From Entoloma clypeatum (taxonomy: Eukaryota > Basidiomycota > Agaricomycetes > Agaricales > Entolomataceae): a DNA stretch of 64,000 nt. The stretch lies in assembly GCA_963565915.1 (NCBI GenBank), contig OY751488.1:4588001-4652000 (forward strand), in the 5' to 3' direction. The stretch's first letter is position 1, and every line of letters begins with the position of its first letter. This document shows positions 34,501-43,516 of the stretch, in pieces. A program made the position numbers and the translations under genes. Under the pieces are notes generated by a model. It was not told where the DNA came from and searched no databases. It worked only from the letters and a program-made list of their open reading frames with translations.

Positions 34501-36308
34501 AACAGGATCAACCTGAATCAGACAACGATTTGCCTGCCAGTGAGCCTGATGACGAACCGCGAGTACCCACTCCGGAACCCGAGCAAGTACCAGATCGACC
34601 GATCAGGGAACGACGAGTTCGGAAGATGCCAGGAAGCATCTATGGGGAAGACACTCCAGCGTCTGATCTTGAAAAATTAGATCGAAGACGGAGACTGGGC
34701 GGTCAAACGGCATGGATGAATGACCTCCTGATGGAGGCAATATCAGTCCAAGTTGGCATTGTCGACATGTCCCATAAAGACATATACCCTCTTCCAAATA
34801 AAGAAGACTGGTATGCGGCTGAACGTAAAGAGCTAGACATGCTCAAACGCCGCGGGGTGATCACGGAGCTAGTACCCCTGCCTGCAGGGAGGAAAGCTCT
34901 AAGGAATAAATGGGTTTACAACGAAAAGTCCGACGGGCGTCTGAAAGCGCGCCTCGTCGCAAAAGGCTTCTCACAGGTAGAAGGGATCGACTTTGATCAG
35001 ATCTTCTCACCAGTCGTAAGATATGAAACCGTCCGGCTAATACTGGCATTGACAGCCCTTGAAGGGTGGTTCATGACTCTATTGGACGTCTCATCAGCCT
35101 TCCTCTATGGAACGCTCCGTGAAGTCATCTATATGCGACAGCCTGAGGGCTACATAGTAAAAGGGAAAGAACACCTCGTGTACCAACTATTCAAAGCTCT
35201 ATATGGACTTAAGCAGGCCGCATTAGCCTGGTGGAGGGAACTTGATTCCTCCATGAAAAAGCTCGGCTTTGTCCGGCTTCACTCCGATGCGGGAGTATTC
35301 ATTCACAAAAGTACCAACGGGGAAATTGTAATTGCCGTCATCTATGTCGACGACTCTGCTTTTCTCGGCACAAACCGGGAATATACGCTAGAGAAGAAAA
35401 AGGCCTTCATGACCACATGGGAATGTAGGGACCTAGGTCACCTAGTGCCCGATGGGGAACCAAAGGAATTTCTCTCAATCCAAATAAGGCAACGTGGGAA
35501 GAGGATCTTCATTGATCAAGTACCTTACCTTGAGAAAATTCTGGCACGCATGGGGATGAGCGAATCTAATGCCACCCATACCCCACTCCCTACGGGCTAC
35601 AAACCCATGGCGTCCGAAGATGAACCCAATGCGGAACTCCGATCTAAGTACCAATCCGTCATCGGATCACTCCTATATCTGATGATTGGAACGAGGCCTG
35701 ACATCTGCTTCGCTGTAATCAAAATGTCCCAATTTTCCGCAAATCCCACCAGACGCCATTTAGAGGTGGCTAGGGATATTTGCAGATATTTGAAGGCAAC
35801 GAAAAATTACGCGATCATGTATGATGGGGACTCAGGGAAAGGGATCTATGCATTCACAGACTCCGACTGGGCGTCAGATGAAAACACGAGGAGGTCTACC
35901 ACCGGCTTCTTCATATCACTGGCGTCTGGAGCGATAACATGGGTATCATCGGCGCAAAAGACCATCGCCCTCTCTTCTACAGAAGCAGAGTATATGGCGC
36001 TATCAGATTGCAGTCGCGCAGCAACATGGCTGAGAAGCATGCTTGCCAAACTTGGAATGCAGATCGGATCAGTACCGATCTACGGAGATAACAACGGCTC
36101 CGTCTTTATCGCATCCAACCCTGTAACTGAGAAGCGATCCAAGCACATTGACGTGCGATTCCACTTCGTCAGAGAAAAAGTCTCCGAAGGAATTATTACG
36201 GTCGAATTCATCGAAGGAGTGAATAACCCTGCAGACCTTTTGACTAAGAATCTGGGGAAAATCCTCTTTTCCAAGTTTATCCCGTACTTCGGACTGATAA
36301 AGAACTAG
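31581..36308 (+). CDS. Copia-1 Gag-Pol polyprotein, intact
   Basis: A single frame of 1575 residues. The Gag-like N-terminus (about 1-250) is followed by a Lys-rich linker. The protease site WILDSGASLHF is near residue 505. The integrase zinc region (WHKRLGHP ... CTGCLKGK) is at about 640-685. The integrase core has HSDL near 704, VDGGGEF near 767 and RAERINRT near 803. Reverse transcriptase follows from about 1090 with YVDD near 1255. RNase H has FTDSDWA near 1426, STEAEYMAL, YGDNN and NPADLLTKN. I see no CCHC knuckle in Gag, so RNA packaging would rely on basic segments. No stop or frameshift is seen; all catalytic residues are present. Confidence 0.97.
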   Translation: MSTSRSALDTITAFDGIDYRSWAEKMKSYLLHQGVWRLVSGDIPRPVIADFTTTVSTPGATATAPPVLATTVDQPGFRKEEKAWIRDDDIALGAIRLKVSEAIRRHIKDATSSKDAWKSLKDAYSKVSPAVIFGDFKAAATYKLSGRDPVPEIERLGSLFARLADSNFDVPDLMQAMILANAIPDAWSSLSTALFQVYDADDFTYKAVAESIISEYRRKYSIGSTRTSNEQARKISGTKRKGQDPKWEKQQKPSTSQNDADEQPNSTDHSTASEKKKGKGRWRNQKKNANTADNASDHAEETVEFVAPAIHFPPLPTPSFTTVTGRGKTMSTAQPDSQKMQSLLQRMNPPPSQYTGLPSGKPSVWKKNDHVRKLARGIGARPSGSNLRILDTIIPDIDERPAKQRRVAPSIEESLKMMDIDHQSERMGPEQFEDGLIELDGSSHSSLKLDQMGNANKHAQTFEFILASTDADSIDLFSDDLYKKYTKHFASCTHCKEKERAQWILDSGASLHFTHEFKDFAYYRPLKAKRFVQTAAKGKKLEILGVGAVPVRHTLNGETKTHLLRPVFYIPDMDTRLLSLGVFLNHGYKVDGMRGEINISKGLNKIQFSPHFIGQTIYWLDTEIRYDQIHAISSEITVETWHKRLGHPNDQALNKIPTSTKGVPKTLVREKSQESCTGCLKGKMPNQSYPNSVTRAVKPFDLIHSDLKQISTASYHKYKYFLTFLDDFSSHVWVVLLRKKSGAITALKQFLAMIQNQFAATPKKWRVDGGGEFNEYKDVLADHGILIDVTLPYQHQQNGRAERINRTLWEKSQALRFDVCLPPMWWEFCLEHAAFLYNRTPMQRLEWKTPHFRVTNEIPDMSSVRVFGCQAYVYIPKEKHRNSLESRSRLMIYLGSKPGVKGYRFMDPETNTIFMGGKAIFDESKYPRCHIDPLPENHPEMENPEPADEFEDLIPGSNDDESHNETPHDPLPIEQDQPESDNDLPASEPDDEPRVPTPEPEQVPDRPIRERRVRKMPGSIYGEDTPASDLEKLDRRRRLGGQTAWMNDLLMEAISVQVGIVDMSHKDIYPLPNKEDWYAAERKELDMLKRRGVITELVPLPAGRKALRNKWVYNEKSDGRLKARLVAKGFSQVEGIDFDQIFSPVVRYETVRLILALTALEGWFMTLLDVSSAFLYGTLREVIYMRQPEGYIVKGKEHLVYQLFKALYGLKQAALAWWRELDSSMKKLGFVRLHSDAGVFIHKSTNGEIVIAVIYVDDSAFLGTNREYTLEKKKAFMTTWECRDLGHLVPDGEPKEFLSIQIRQRGKRIFIDQVPYLEKILARMGMSESNATHTPLPTGYKPMASEDEPNAELRSKYQSVIGSLLYLMIGTRPDICFAVIKMSQFSANPTRRHLEVARDICRYLKATKNYAIMYDGDSGKGIYAFTDSDWASDENTRRSTTGFFISLASGAITWVSSAQKTIALSSTEAEYMALSDCSRAATWLRSMLAKLGMQIGSVPIYGDNNGSVFIASNPVTEKRSKHIDVRFHFVREKVSEGIITVEFIEGVNNPADLLTKNLGKILFSKFIPYFGLIKN

Positions 36309-36375
36309 GCGAAACAAAAGTACCTATATATATGTGGGAAAAAGTAAGATGTATTTAGAAGTATGTACTAAATAT

Positions 36376-36382
36376 GGGGGGG
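36376..36382 (+). promoter_or_regulatory. Copia-1 polypurine tract
   Basis: Seven G residues directly precede the 3' LTR, the expected place for plus-strand priming. Confidence 0.75.
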
Positions 36383-36692
36383 TGTTGAAACTTTTCCCAT
36401 CACGTAGATTAGATTAGATTAGATTACATCACGTGACCTTTACATATCTTCATTACATACTTGTTTGGTTGGTACAAACAGTAGTACGGTATATAAGACC
36501 AGGAAACTGTCAATATCAACAAGTTGTCTCTTGACTCTTAACCAGCTCCATCGCTCTCACCAGCCTCAACCGCTCTCACTAGCCTTACCCCCTCCAAACC
36601 ATGTAAGTGACCATAGCGGTATTGTAGAGTACTTCCACTATAGCTATGTTGCTCAGTACACCTGTGGCTAGCGCCCAGGTGGAACTTCAACA
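36383..36692 (+). repeat. Copia-1 3' LTR
   Basis: 310 bp; I found no difference from the 5' LTR on reading. Confidence 0.95.
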
Positions 36693-36873
36693 TGTCCTAC
36701 ATTGCCATGGTCTCTAAATGCTTTAAAATCTCACTCTATCGTCGCCACTAAGTCCTCAGAATTGGAGCTCATCTAGGACTCTCTCTATCCCTTAGAGATA
36801 GTGTGAAATGATGCAAAATGCGCAGATTTAGGCCTAGACGCATTGCGGCCCTATCACCGTATGCCAATCTATC

Positions 36874-37388
36874 GTTAGCATCGTTCTTTTAATTTGCAGT
36901 GTCACCGGCACTCAAGACTTGGTTTTGCCAGCCTGGGTGGAGACTTGGTTTCACCGGTGGCCCATCCATTCACTGATGGCCTGTCGCCATGTCGCCAGTT
37001 TGTCGCCAGTCTTTGGCCAGTTTTTTGCCGTAGTGTCTTTCGCCAGTCAATCATATGCCGATCTGTCATTAGCATCGTTCTTTTAATTTGCAGTGTTGCC
37101 GGCACTCAAGACTTGCTTTCACTGGTGGCCCATTCATTCGCCAATGGCCTGTCGCCGGTTTGTCGCCGGACTTTTGCTGTGGTGTCTTTTGTTGGTCAAT
37201 TATTCGCTGATCTGTCGTTAGCATCGTTCTTTGTATATGGAGTGTGGCCGACACTCAAGGCTTGCTTTTGCCAATGGATCATCAATTTGCTGATGGCCTG
37301 TCGCTGTGTCGCCGGTCTTTCGCTGGTTGTTTGCCAGTTTTTTGCTGTGGTGTCTTTTGCCAGTGAATTATTCACCGATCTGTTGTAT
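36874..37388. repeat. Diverged tandem repeat, three units of about 150-195 bp
   Basis: Units start at about 36874, 37067 and 37217 with TTAGCATCGTTCTTT and each contains ACTCAAG, GATGGCCTGTCGC or a variant, and GTGTCTTTTG. Units differ by indels. The region is rich in GTCGCC/TCGCCGG. Confidence 0.8.
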
Positions 37389-38224
37389 GTTGTTGCCGGC
37401 AACTTTTTTACTTCGCCGGTGACATTGTTATTTCGCTGTTTGCCATGGCGAATTCACTGGTGCCGTAGTGAATTCGCTGCTTCTGTAATTTACCATACAC
37501 TGTATGCCTTCGCTGGACTGTAAATTACAATACAATGTAGGTTGACTACCTGATCTTATCACATATTTGTTTTTCAAATTTGGTCCATTCCTTGGAAAGA
37601 TATAGCACTTTCACTGAAATCTGCACATTTCATTATTTCTATCTTATCTAGACATCTAAAAATGATACAAAGTGTTTCAGAAGGTGAATACATATCTATT
37701 GATGAGTTCTATCACTTCCAACTATTATTAGATCTTGAGGAAGGCACCGCGCACACCCGCATGATGCATTTTGCGCATTGTTTACTATTATTTGGTGTAG
37801 AGCATGGCACCTCTATAACTTAAAATCCGTGGCATCATTCCATAAAATAAATACATGTTTATTGACATATGATACTCTACTACATAATTGATATAGTAGA
37901 AAATCCTACTTGTTCCTGTGTAGCCATAATAAGAAGTGCGATGTTTTTTGAGTTTGTTGACATGTATTTGACACATTTGATGCACGTGTGATGCGCGTCA
38001 TCCAACATTGAAATGACGCATCCACCCATTGCTGACCTTGCAATGAGGGGCACACATGCTGAAAAGACCAAAATATATTTATAGATTTTATTTATAACCT
38101 GTCTACTTGTGATTGAGGAGGGAGGGAGCGCATGCACACACCTTTTGTCAAATTTGGGTGGTTTTGCCTATTTGGGAAGTGGGAAAGTCATGATGTAGAG
38201 TGAGTGTGAGATAAGAAATATAAT
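37389..38224. other. AT-rich stretch, no gene recognised
   Basis: Low-GC sequence with short open frames only. Its composition resembles the surrounding repeat-rich DNA. Confidence 0.4.
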
Positions 38225-38307
38225 GGCTTTGTGGCTCAGTTGGTTAGATACTGTAGTAATAATGTTATGTATTATAGAGGTTGTGAGTTCAATTCTTGCA
38301 AATGGCA
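38225..38307 (+). tRNA. Degenerate tRNA-like sequence (Ile-like)
   Basis: It has a consensus A box (TGGCTCAGTTGG) and B box (GAGTTCAATTC). An anticodon stem CTGTA/TATAG encloses a long loop containing AAT, as in tRNA-Ile with an intron-like insert. The acceptor stem pairs poorly (three mismatches) and the D stem is broken. Likely a relic or SINE head. Confidence 0.35.
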
Positions 38308-38353
38308 CAAATTTTGCACATTGCCATTCATGATGCTGATTTCCGTTTCTCAG

Positions 38354-38744
38354 ATCCACTTGTCAGGCGGAGTCTGAATCCACAATCTGTGATGGATTCC
38401 AAGTCCACACATCCCAATATGCATGCCTACAGTGATGGATTTTAAATCCACTCATGAGCCGGGGTCTGAATCCACAATCCATGATGGATTCCAAATCCAC
38501 AGGATGCAATATGCATGTCTACGGTGATGGATTTTAAATCCACTCATGAGACAGAGTCTGAATCCATGATTGATGATGGATTCCTGATCCTCACATCCCA
38601 ATATGCATGTCTACGGTGATGGATTTCAAATCCACTGATGAGACGGAGTATCAATCCACAATCCATGATGGATTCCAAATCCTCACATCCCAATATGCAT
38701 GTCTATGGTGATGGATTTCAAATCCACTCATGAGACAGAGTATT
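38354..38744. repeat. 92-bp tandem repeat array, four full units plus partial
   Basis: Units begin at 38354, 38446, 38538, 38630 and 38722, an exact 92-bp spacing. Each holds two near-palindromes of the type TGGATTTNAAATCCA and TGGATTCCAAATCCA and the string CCCAATATGCATG or a variant. The fifth unit is cut after about 23 bp by the gypsy-3 LTR at 38745. Confidence 0.92.
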
Positions 38745-39240
38745 TGTAAGGGCGACCTTACAATCCACAACTCCGAAGTGCTCTGAAGCGACTCCAACAT
38801 CGGACGACTTGCAAGGGACATCCAAACTTAAATCAGACTCTACGAAGTACAATACGAGGTGTACCTTGCAAGAGAAATCCAAAGAGAAAGTTTTCCCTTG
38901 CAAGCTAGGCAGCTATATAGATGACAAGAATTGGAAATGAGGAGAGGAATGTTGAAATACAACAAAGATCAGGAGTAGGGATGGGAACAGAATATGTAAA
39001 TCAGAAGTGTGCATGTGGTGGTATAAATCATCGCTCCGATGTGCACTCCGATGCGGAGTACGGTCGGAGGTCATCGGAGGTCGGAGGTGTTGAAAGAGAG
39101 ATGGAAAAGAAAGAAAACATAAAGTATAGCAATATAAATAATAGACGTACCACAATGGTCGGAGGATCAGAAGACCAGTTGGAGGCATCAGAGAAGTGTC
39201 GGAGGTGTTGGACTAAGGAAATCAGATGATTGCCCTTACA
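38745..39240 (-). repeat. Gypsy-3 3' LTR
   Basis: 496 bp with inverted ends TGTAAGGGC/GCCCTTACA. It contains several TCGGAGG copies (for example 39065-39085), the same motif that fills the gypsy-2 LTRs. Confidence 0.8.
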
Positions 39241-39324
39241 TTACCCCTCTTCTAAGGTGCGGCGTCTCGATGTGTGAGGCAGAACATACAGGATTTGAAG
39301 GCAGTTGCAGCGATTTGACGTGGA

Positions 39325-39592
39325 TAGTGCTTCAAGGTCCAGTCTCAAAGACCACAAAGAAGACTGAGACCAGACTGAACCAGGGGGTGGTCCTGGTTCA
39401 TCTTTTCAAAAATACAAAGACCACCCCCCCTGGTTCTATGCAGTTCATAGGTTTAAACTGGTTTTTTGGCCAAAAAACCGGTTTAAACTGGTCCTGGTCT
39501 TAGTTTTTCAGAGAGACCACTCACCTGGTCTTGGTCTCTGGTCTCAAATTTTTTGGGCAAAAAACCGGACCAGACTGGACCTTGAAACACTA
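39325..39592. mobile_element. hAT-type MITE, 268 bp
   Basis: Terminal inverted repeats of 21 bp with one mismatch start TAGTGCTTCAAGG (left) and TAGTGTTTCAAGG (right, reverse). A perfect 8-bp target duplication GACGTGGA lies at 39317-39324 and 39593-39600. The size, 8-bp duplication and TA-N-TG-like end fit a non-autonomous hAT element. It has no coding capacity. Confidence 0.93.
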
Positions 39593-39600
39593 GACGTGGA

Positions 39601-39845
39601 GCCCCCGGGTATCAGCGGTAAAATTCCTGGACCAGGTGCGGAGCATGGACATCCTCCTCCGTCTCCCATGAGTTTTTCTCGTAGCCATACCCCTTCCACT
39701 TGACTAGAAACTGCAGCTTGCCTTGTTGAAGCCGACTGTCCAACTTTGTATTCCATTTCTTCTCCGACTGCTGTCGGAGGCAGAGGGATTTGGACATCTC
39801 GTTGGAAGGGGTCTTCCAGAGCCAGTGACAATTTTCATCACACAT
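39601..39845 (-). pseudogene. Gypsy-3 integrase chromodomain, fragment
   Basis: The minus strand reads LQFLVKWKGYGYEKNSWE, EDVHAPHLVQEFYR, a TGA at 39612-39614 and then YPGAPR. This matches chromodomain tails of gypsy integrases (usual continuation R-HPGAPR). The stop replaces an expected Arg codon. The MITE splits the sequence just after GAP. Confidence 0.85.
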
Positions 39846-40065
39846 TTGGTGAGCAGCAGACCTAGAATTAGAATGTCATGAAAGAAATAAAATAAGGAAA
39901 ATACCTGTAATTATGATGAACCCCTTTATATAGTTAGATTAGAGTCCTCAGGGTTTGTGAGTGAATGGATCAAAGCTAATTTCAACACATTGAAAAGACT
40001 GCTATGAGCATTCTGTTGTCTCAGCATGTGGCATCTGTAGAGGAGAAAATAACTACATGTAACCT

Positions 40066-40763
40066 TGGCATCAAGCATCAAGCACTCCAGCACTTACAAT
40101 TGTGCACAGGATTTGGGTAGTCTATAAATCCTGTCTGGTAATGTAACCTTTGTCGTGATTGATGACATGCACCAGCCACCCCAAGACTTACAAACACATC
40201 CATCATTTGAGAATCGCACCATACATACCATTAGAGATAATCAATGTTGGTGTTGGTATCAAACATCAAGCACCTCAGCACTTACAAATGTGCACAGGAC
40301 TTGGGTAGTCTATAAATCCTGTCTGGTAATGTAACTTTTGTCAGGATTGGTGGCACATGTCAACCATCCAAAGACTTACAAACACATCCATCATTTGAGA
40401 ATTCCGCCATGCATACTGGCAGGTATAATCAATGTTGGTGTTGATACCAAACATCAAGCACCTCAGCACTTACAAATGTGCACAGGATTTGGGTAGTCTA
40501 TAAATCCTGTCTGGTAATGTAACCTTTGTCGTGATTGATGACATGCACCAGCCACCCCAAGACTTACAAACACATCCATCATTTGAGAATTCCACCATAC
40601 ATACCATTAGGGATAATCAATGTTGGTGTTGGTATCAAACATCAAGCACCTCAGCACTTGAAAATGTGTGCAGGATTTGGATAGTCTATAAATCCTGTCT
40701 GGTAATGTAATTTTTGTCATGATTGATGAATGTACCAGCCACCCCAGACTTACAAACACATCC
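40066..40763. repeat. 188-bp tandem repeat array, about 3.7 units
   Basis: The string TATAAATCCTGTCTGGTAAT recurs at 40123, 40311, 40499 and 40687, exactly 188 bp apart. Each unit also holds CAAGCACCTCAGCACTTACA and ACTTACAAACACATCCA. Units are about 90% alike by eye, and no open frame spans the array. Confidence 0.93.
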
Positions 40764-41000
40764 AGGCAGCAGTAATGCTTGCTGCTCATGTAGTCCTAGT
40801 TCAAATTGATAAGTTAACACAAGTATTGGTCTTACAATGGTCAATCTAATGTTCCAGCAGGCTGTAAACCCATGCAACAGTGACTCAGCCATGATAACAA
40901 ATAGATGGGATGACAAATGGCAATTTATTTCATGGAACTGATGCAGTAGTAGTATGTGGTAATATCTAATGATAACGAGATGATAACGAGATAGCAAGGT

Positions 41001-42413
41001 CTACCCATTGTTCGCAGAAGCACGCTTCACTCTCATTTCTGCTATATGGGCACGAGCACTGTTCTGAAGGTTTTGAGGTTGACGAGATGAGGAGGGGAAG
41101 ACTAGACTGGAATGAATAATTATTAGACTAGTCTCAAGGTTAAAGAACTGATTTACTTGTTCCACCACTGGTTCAATGCTTTCCAATCTTCTTGCTCTGC
41201 CTCATCTTCCAAGACCTCAAGAATAGACAGGTAAAAGTGTTCTGAATCAGTGGCCAAATCAGACTTGGAGAAGACCGAAGAGCTGCTCAAGGCAAAGTGA
41301 ACCTCAAAAAAGAATATGAGCCTCATGAAAGGAAGTATGCGCTGGAAAGACAAACTTGGGTAGCAACGTATGCAAGAGATGCAGGTGTTACTTCAGTCAT
41401 TCCATGTATGCGAGCATTTCCAGATCGCGTTGCTTTGGGTTCTTTGTCAACAGAACTGGGAGAGGTAAAGATGTGCTTAAAAGCCTGGCAGCAGGAGATG
41501 AAGAAAACAATAAGGACTTTAGGATGAGAATAAACACACCATAACCATCAGATCACTGCGAAGGAGTCCTTTCCACGGGCTTTCGGGATCGAACTCATAC
41601 CCTTCATAGATAAAAATGGGCCATTGGTCGCCAGAGACAGTCAGCTCCGACGACTTTAATTGTCGTTGTATACTGTTGTTGAAGGGTGTCATAACCGTAG
41701 AGCAGCAGTTCAGATCAGATGAACTCACTCGGCATCCTTCCACTGATAGTCTGTAGGGCACAGCAGAGACCCAGTCAACGGGTGCTGGAACCCCCGGTCA
41801 GATTTGTTGTTGCGCGCCAAAGCGGGCCTCAAGGCCTCTCCTTGCGGAGTTATCCAGTCCAAAATGGGACCTTTTAATCCCTTTGTGTCATCAGCTCTGG
41901 CACCAGAAGCCCCTTTCTGGAGCTATAGATCCCATGAGATGCTGCGTCTTTCTACAGTGCACGGAAAGCACTCACTAGCTCGGCGATGTGTGCGAGGTCC
42001 TCGTCCGACCTTTCTTCGGCCATGAGCCGCGCTTCAAGACGAGGTATCATGTTGAGGAGCTGTCAATACATCTTATGTTCTCGTGCTTCTCTGAGTTGAG
42101 AGACGGGATGAGAAATCATGAAAGCAGACGCGGCGAAACAAACTTACTCAGGAGATAGGACCATGCTGGGGTTCTCGTATAGAGCATCCTCGCGTATAAG
42201 CCCCTTCTCCAAAAGTGTTTGAATGCGACAGAAGGCGTGAATCGTACGGCCGAAATGTCGACCATGGTGAATGAACGGGTCAGTCTTCGATCTAAGAGAG
42301 AAAATGAGTTTTAAGGTGAAAAAATCAAGTTGAGAACCACACGGCCTTTTTCTTGGGCCCAACATAAGGGCATCGTCTTCCAAGGGACGTTTCACGGTTC
42401 CGCTTGCACTCAT
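41001..42413 (-). CDS. DUF6698-type protein of Agaricomycetes
   Basis: A multi-exon minus-strand gene. Recognised blocks in order are HGRHFGRTIHAFCRIQTLL, LLNMIPRLEARLM, KGPILDWITPQG, SSELTVSGDQWPIFIY, AFKHIFTSPSSVDKEPKATR, HFALSSSSVFSKSDLATD, and the tail HIAEMRVKRASANNG ending at a TAG (41001-41003). These match the DUF6698 family, abundant in mushrooms and of unknown function. Introns of about 50-75 bp connect the blocks (for example about 41104-41152, 41300-41352, 41476-41530). The splice after the second exon needs an unusual donor (GTCCTA) or hides a small defect near 42150. Otherwise the frame is sound. Confidence 0.75.
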
Positions 42414-42650
42414 ATCGAAGGCCCAAGCGAGGGGGAGACGTATGAAGGTACAGTAGAATTTAAAAAGCCTTAAGTAACACTGCGATGCGCAGGGCTACCT
42501 GGGAACGTACAAAATCAGTCATGGACCTTTAACGAAGTTAAAGGGACCAAACATTAAGGACTGAAACCCTTAAACAAGGTTAAGGGACTCGGACCCTTTA
42601 TTCAGTATCACTTACGTCGCGTTGGAGATGGGTGGGCTGGGGCTAAAAGG

Positions 42651-43516
42651 ATGGCACTCGCAGATAACGTCGACCAAACCAGCCTGTTTCCCAAGCTCTT
42701 CCACTGCTCAATGTCTAGCATCCTTCCCACAAAGGCCGCATTTGTTTCTGTAACGAAATGCCTGGAGTTGCTGAAGGAGAGGGCGGCTCATGAAGACTGG
42801 TACCCAGCAGTCTCCCATTGGGATCCTGAATATCAAGAAATCCGTGTCTGGTTCTGGTGAGTTTGTGCGGATCGAAACACGGAGGGTTACTTACGTTGCT
42901 AACGTAGGCCCCAGGGGGAGGGGAGGCGCAATCTGGGGTACGAAGAATGGGCGGCATACCAAGTGACTCATCATTTCCGCTTGCCTTGCTGCCTGTGCGG
43001 TTTGCTGGAGGATAGGCCTCGGCGCTACGTTGAATGCTTGCTGTACTCCGATAGGGAAAGGAAGCTTTTTGTGGGTTGTCGCTTGCGCCGGTGCAGATAC
43101 GAAGGTGAGTAATTCTAGGCTTGATGACAGTCTCGGAAGACGAGCTGATACAAATGCCTGAAGTTTGTATTGATAAACTATTCATCAATCCCAACCTCGA
43201 GGGTACCTTCCAGATGCGCCGGATTGATATGGTGGGAGGTGGACGACTTTCAACTTATGGTCAGTTGACAATGCCAAACCAACAAGATTGCTTACTCACA
43301 GCTTAACTCAGGCCAGCAAACTACAGAGCCGAAAGATGGACCAGCGCCGTACGAGCTGGTCATGAAGCAAATGGACCTCAAGGAAAACCCAGGGGTTCCC
43401 GGAGCATTCTTCTGGAATATGTTTATGCAGTGCAGAAAGTGTCTTTGGGTTACGACGGCCAGGCGGTTTGACGCGCACTACTGCATGGTGGCTCCACAAG
43501 AGGACAATTATAGGTG
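42651..43516 (+). CDS. Hypothetical protein with Cys-rich zinc-binding-like motifs
   Basis: The exons are 42651-42858, about 42909-43104, about 43131-43262 and 43314-43516, with GT-AG borders. The second exon encodes PCCLCGLLEDRPRRYVECLL and further Cys residues. The last encodes CRKCLWVTTARRFDAHYC, a C-x2-C-x12-H-x2-C pattern suited to zinc. The intron after exon 2 would be only 26 nt (43105-43130) as written; a 57-nt alternative starting in the preceding GTTGTC is also in frame. A DNA- or RNA-binding role is possible but unproven. Confidence 0.5.

Larger units (their letters stand above)
30909..36692 (+). mobile_element. Copia-1: complete Ty1/copia LTR retrotransposon
   Basis: The 5784-bp element has two 310-bp LTRs (TGTTGAAAC ... 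TTCAACA) and a 5-bp target duplication TGTCC (30904-30908 and 36693-36697). It carries a primer site directly after the 5' LTR, a single uninterrupted gag-pol frame and a G-rich polypurine tract before the 3' LTR. By eye the two LTRs are identical, implying recent insertion and possible activity. Confidence 0.97.
38745..39845 (-). mobile_element. Gypsy-3 remnant: one LTR plus end of pol
   Basis: An LTR (38745-39240, ends TGTAAGGGC ... GCCCTTACA) is followed by a purine-rich tract on the minus strand and then by the end of a pol gene with a chromodomain, also minus. The left LTR is therefore the 3' LTR. The rest of the element is missing within the window. A MITE sits inside it. Confidence 0.8.

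Noticed and set aside
40066..40763. Possible non-coding RNA gene cluster
   Set aside because: A strict tandem satellite explains the repeats; no prom­oter-like elements repeat with it in a gene-like way.
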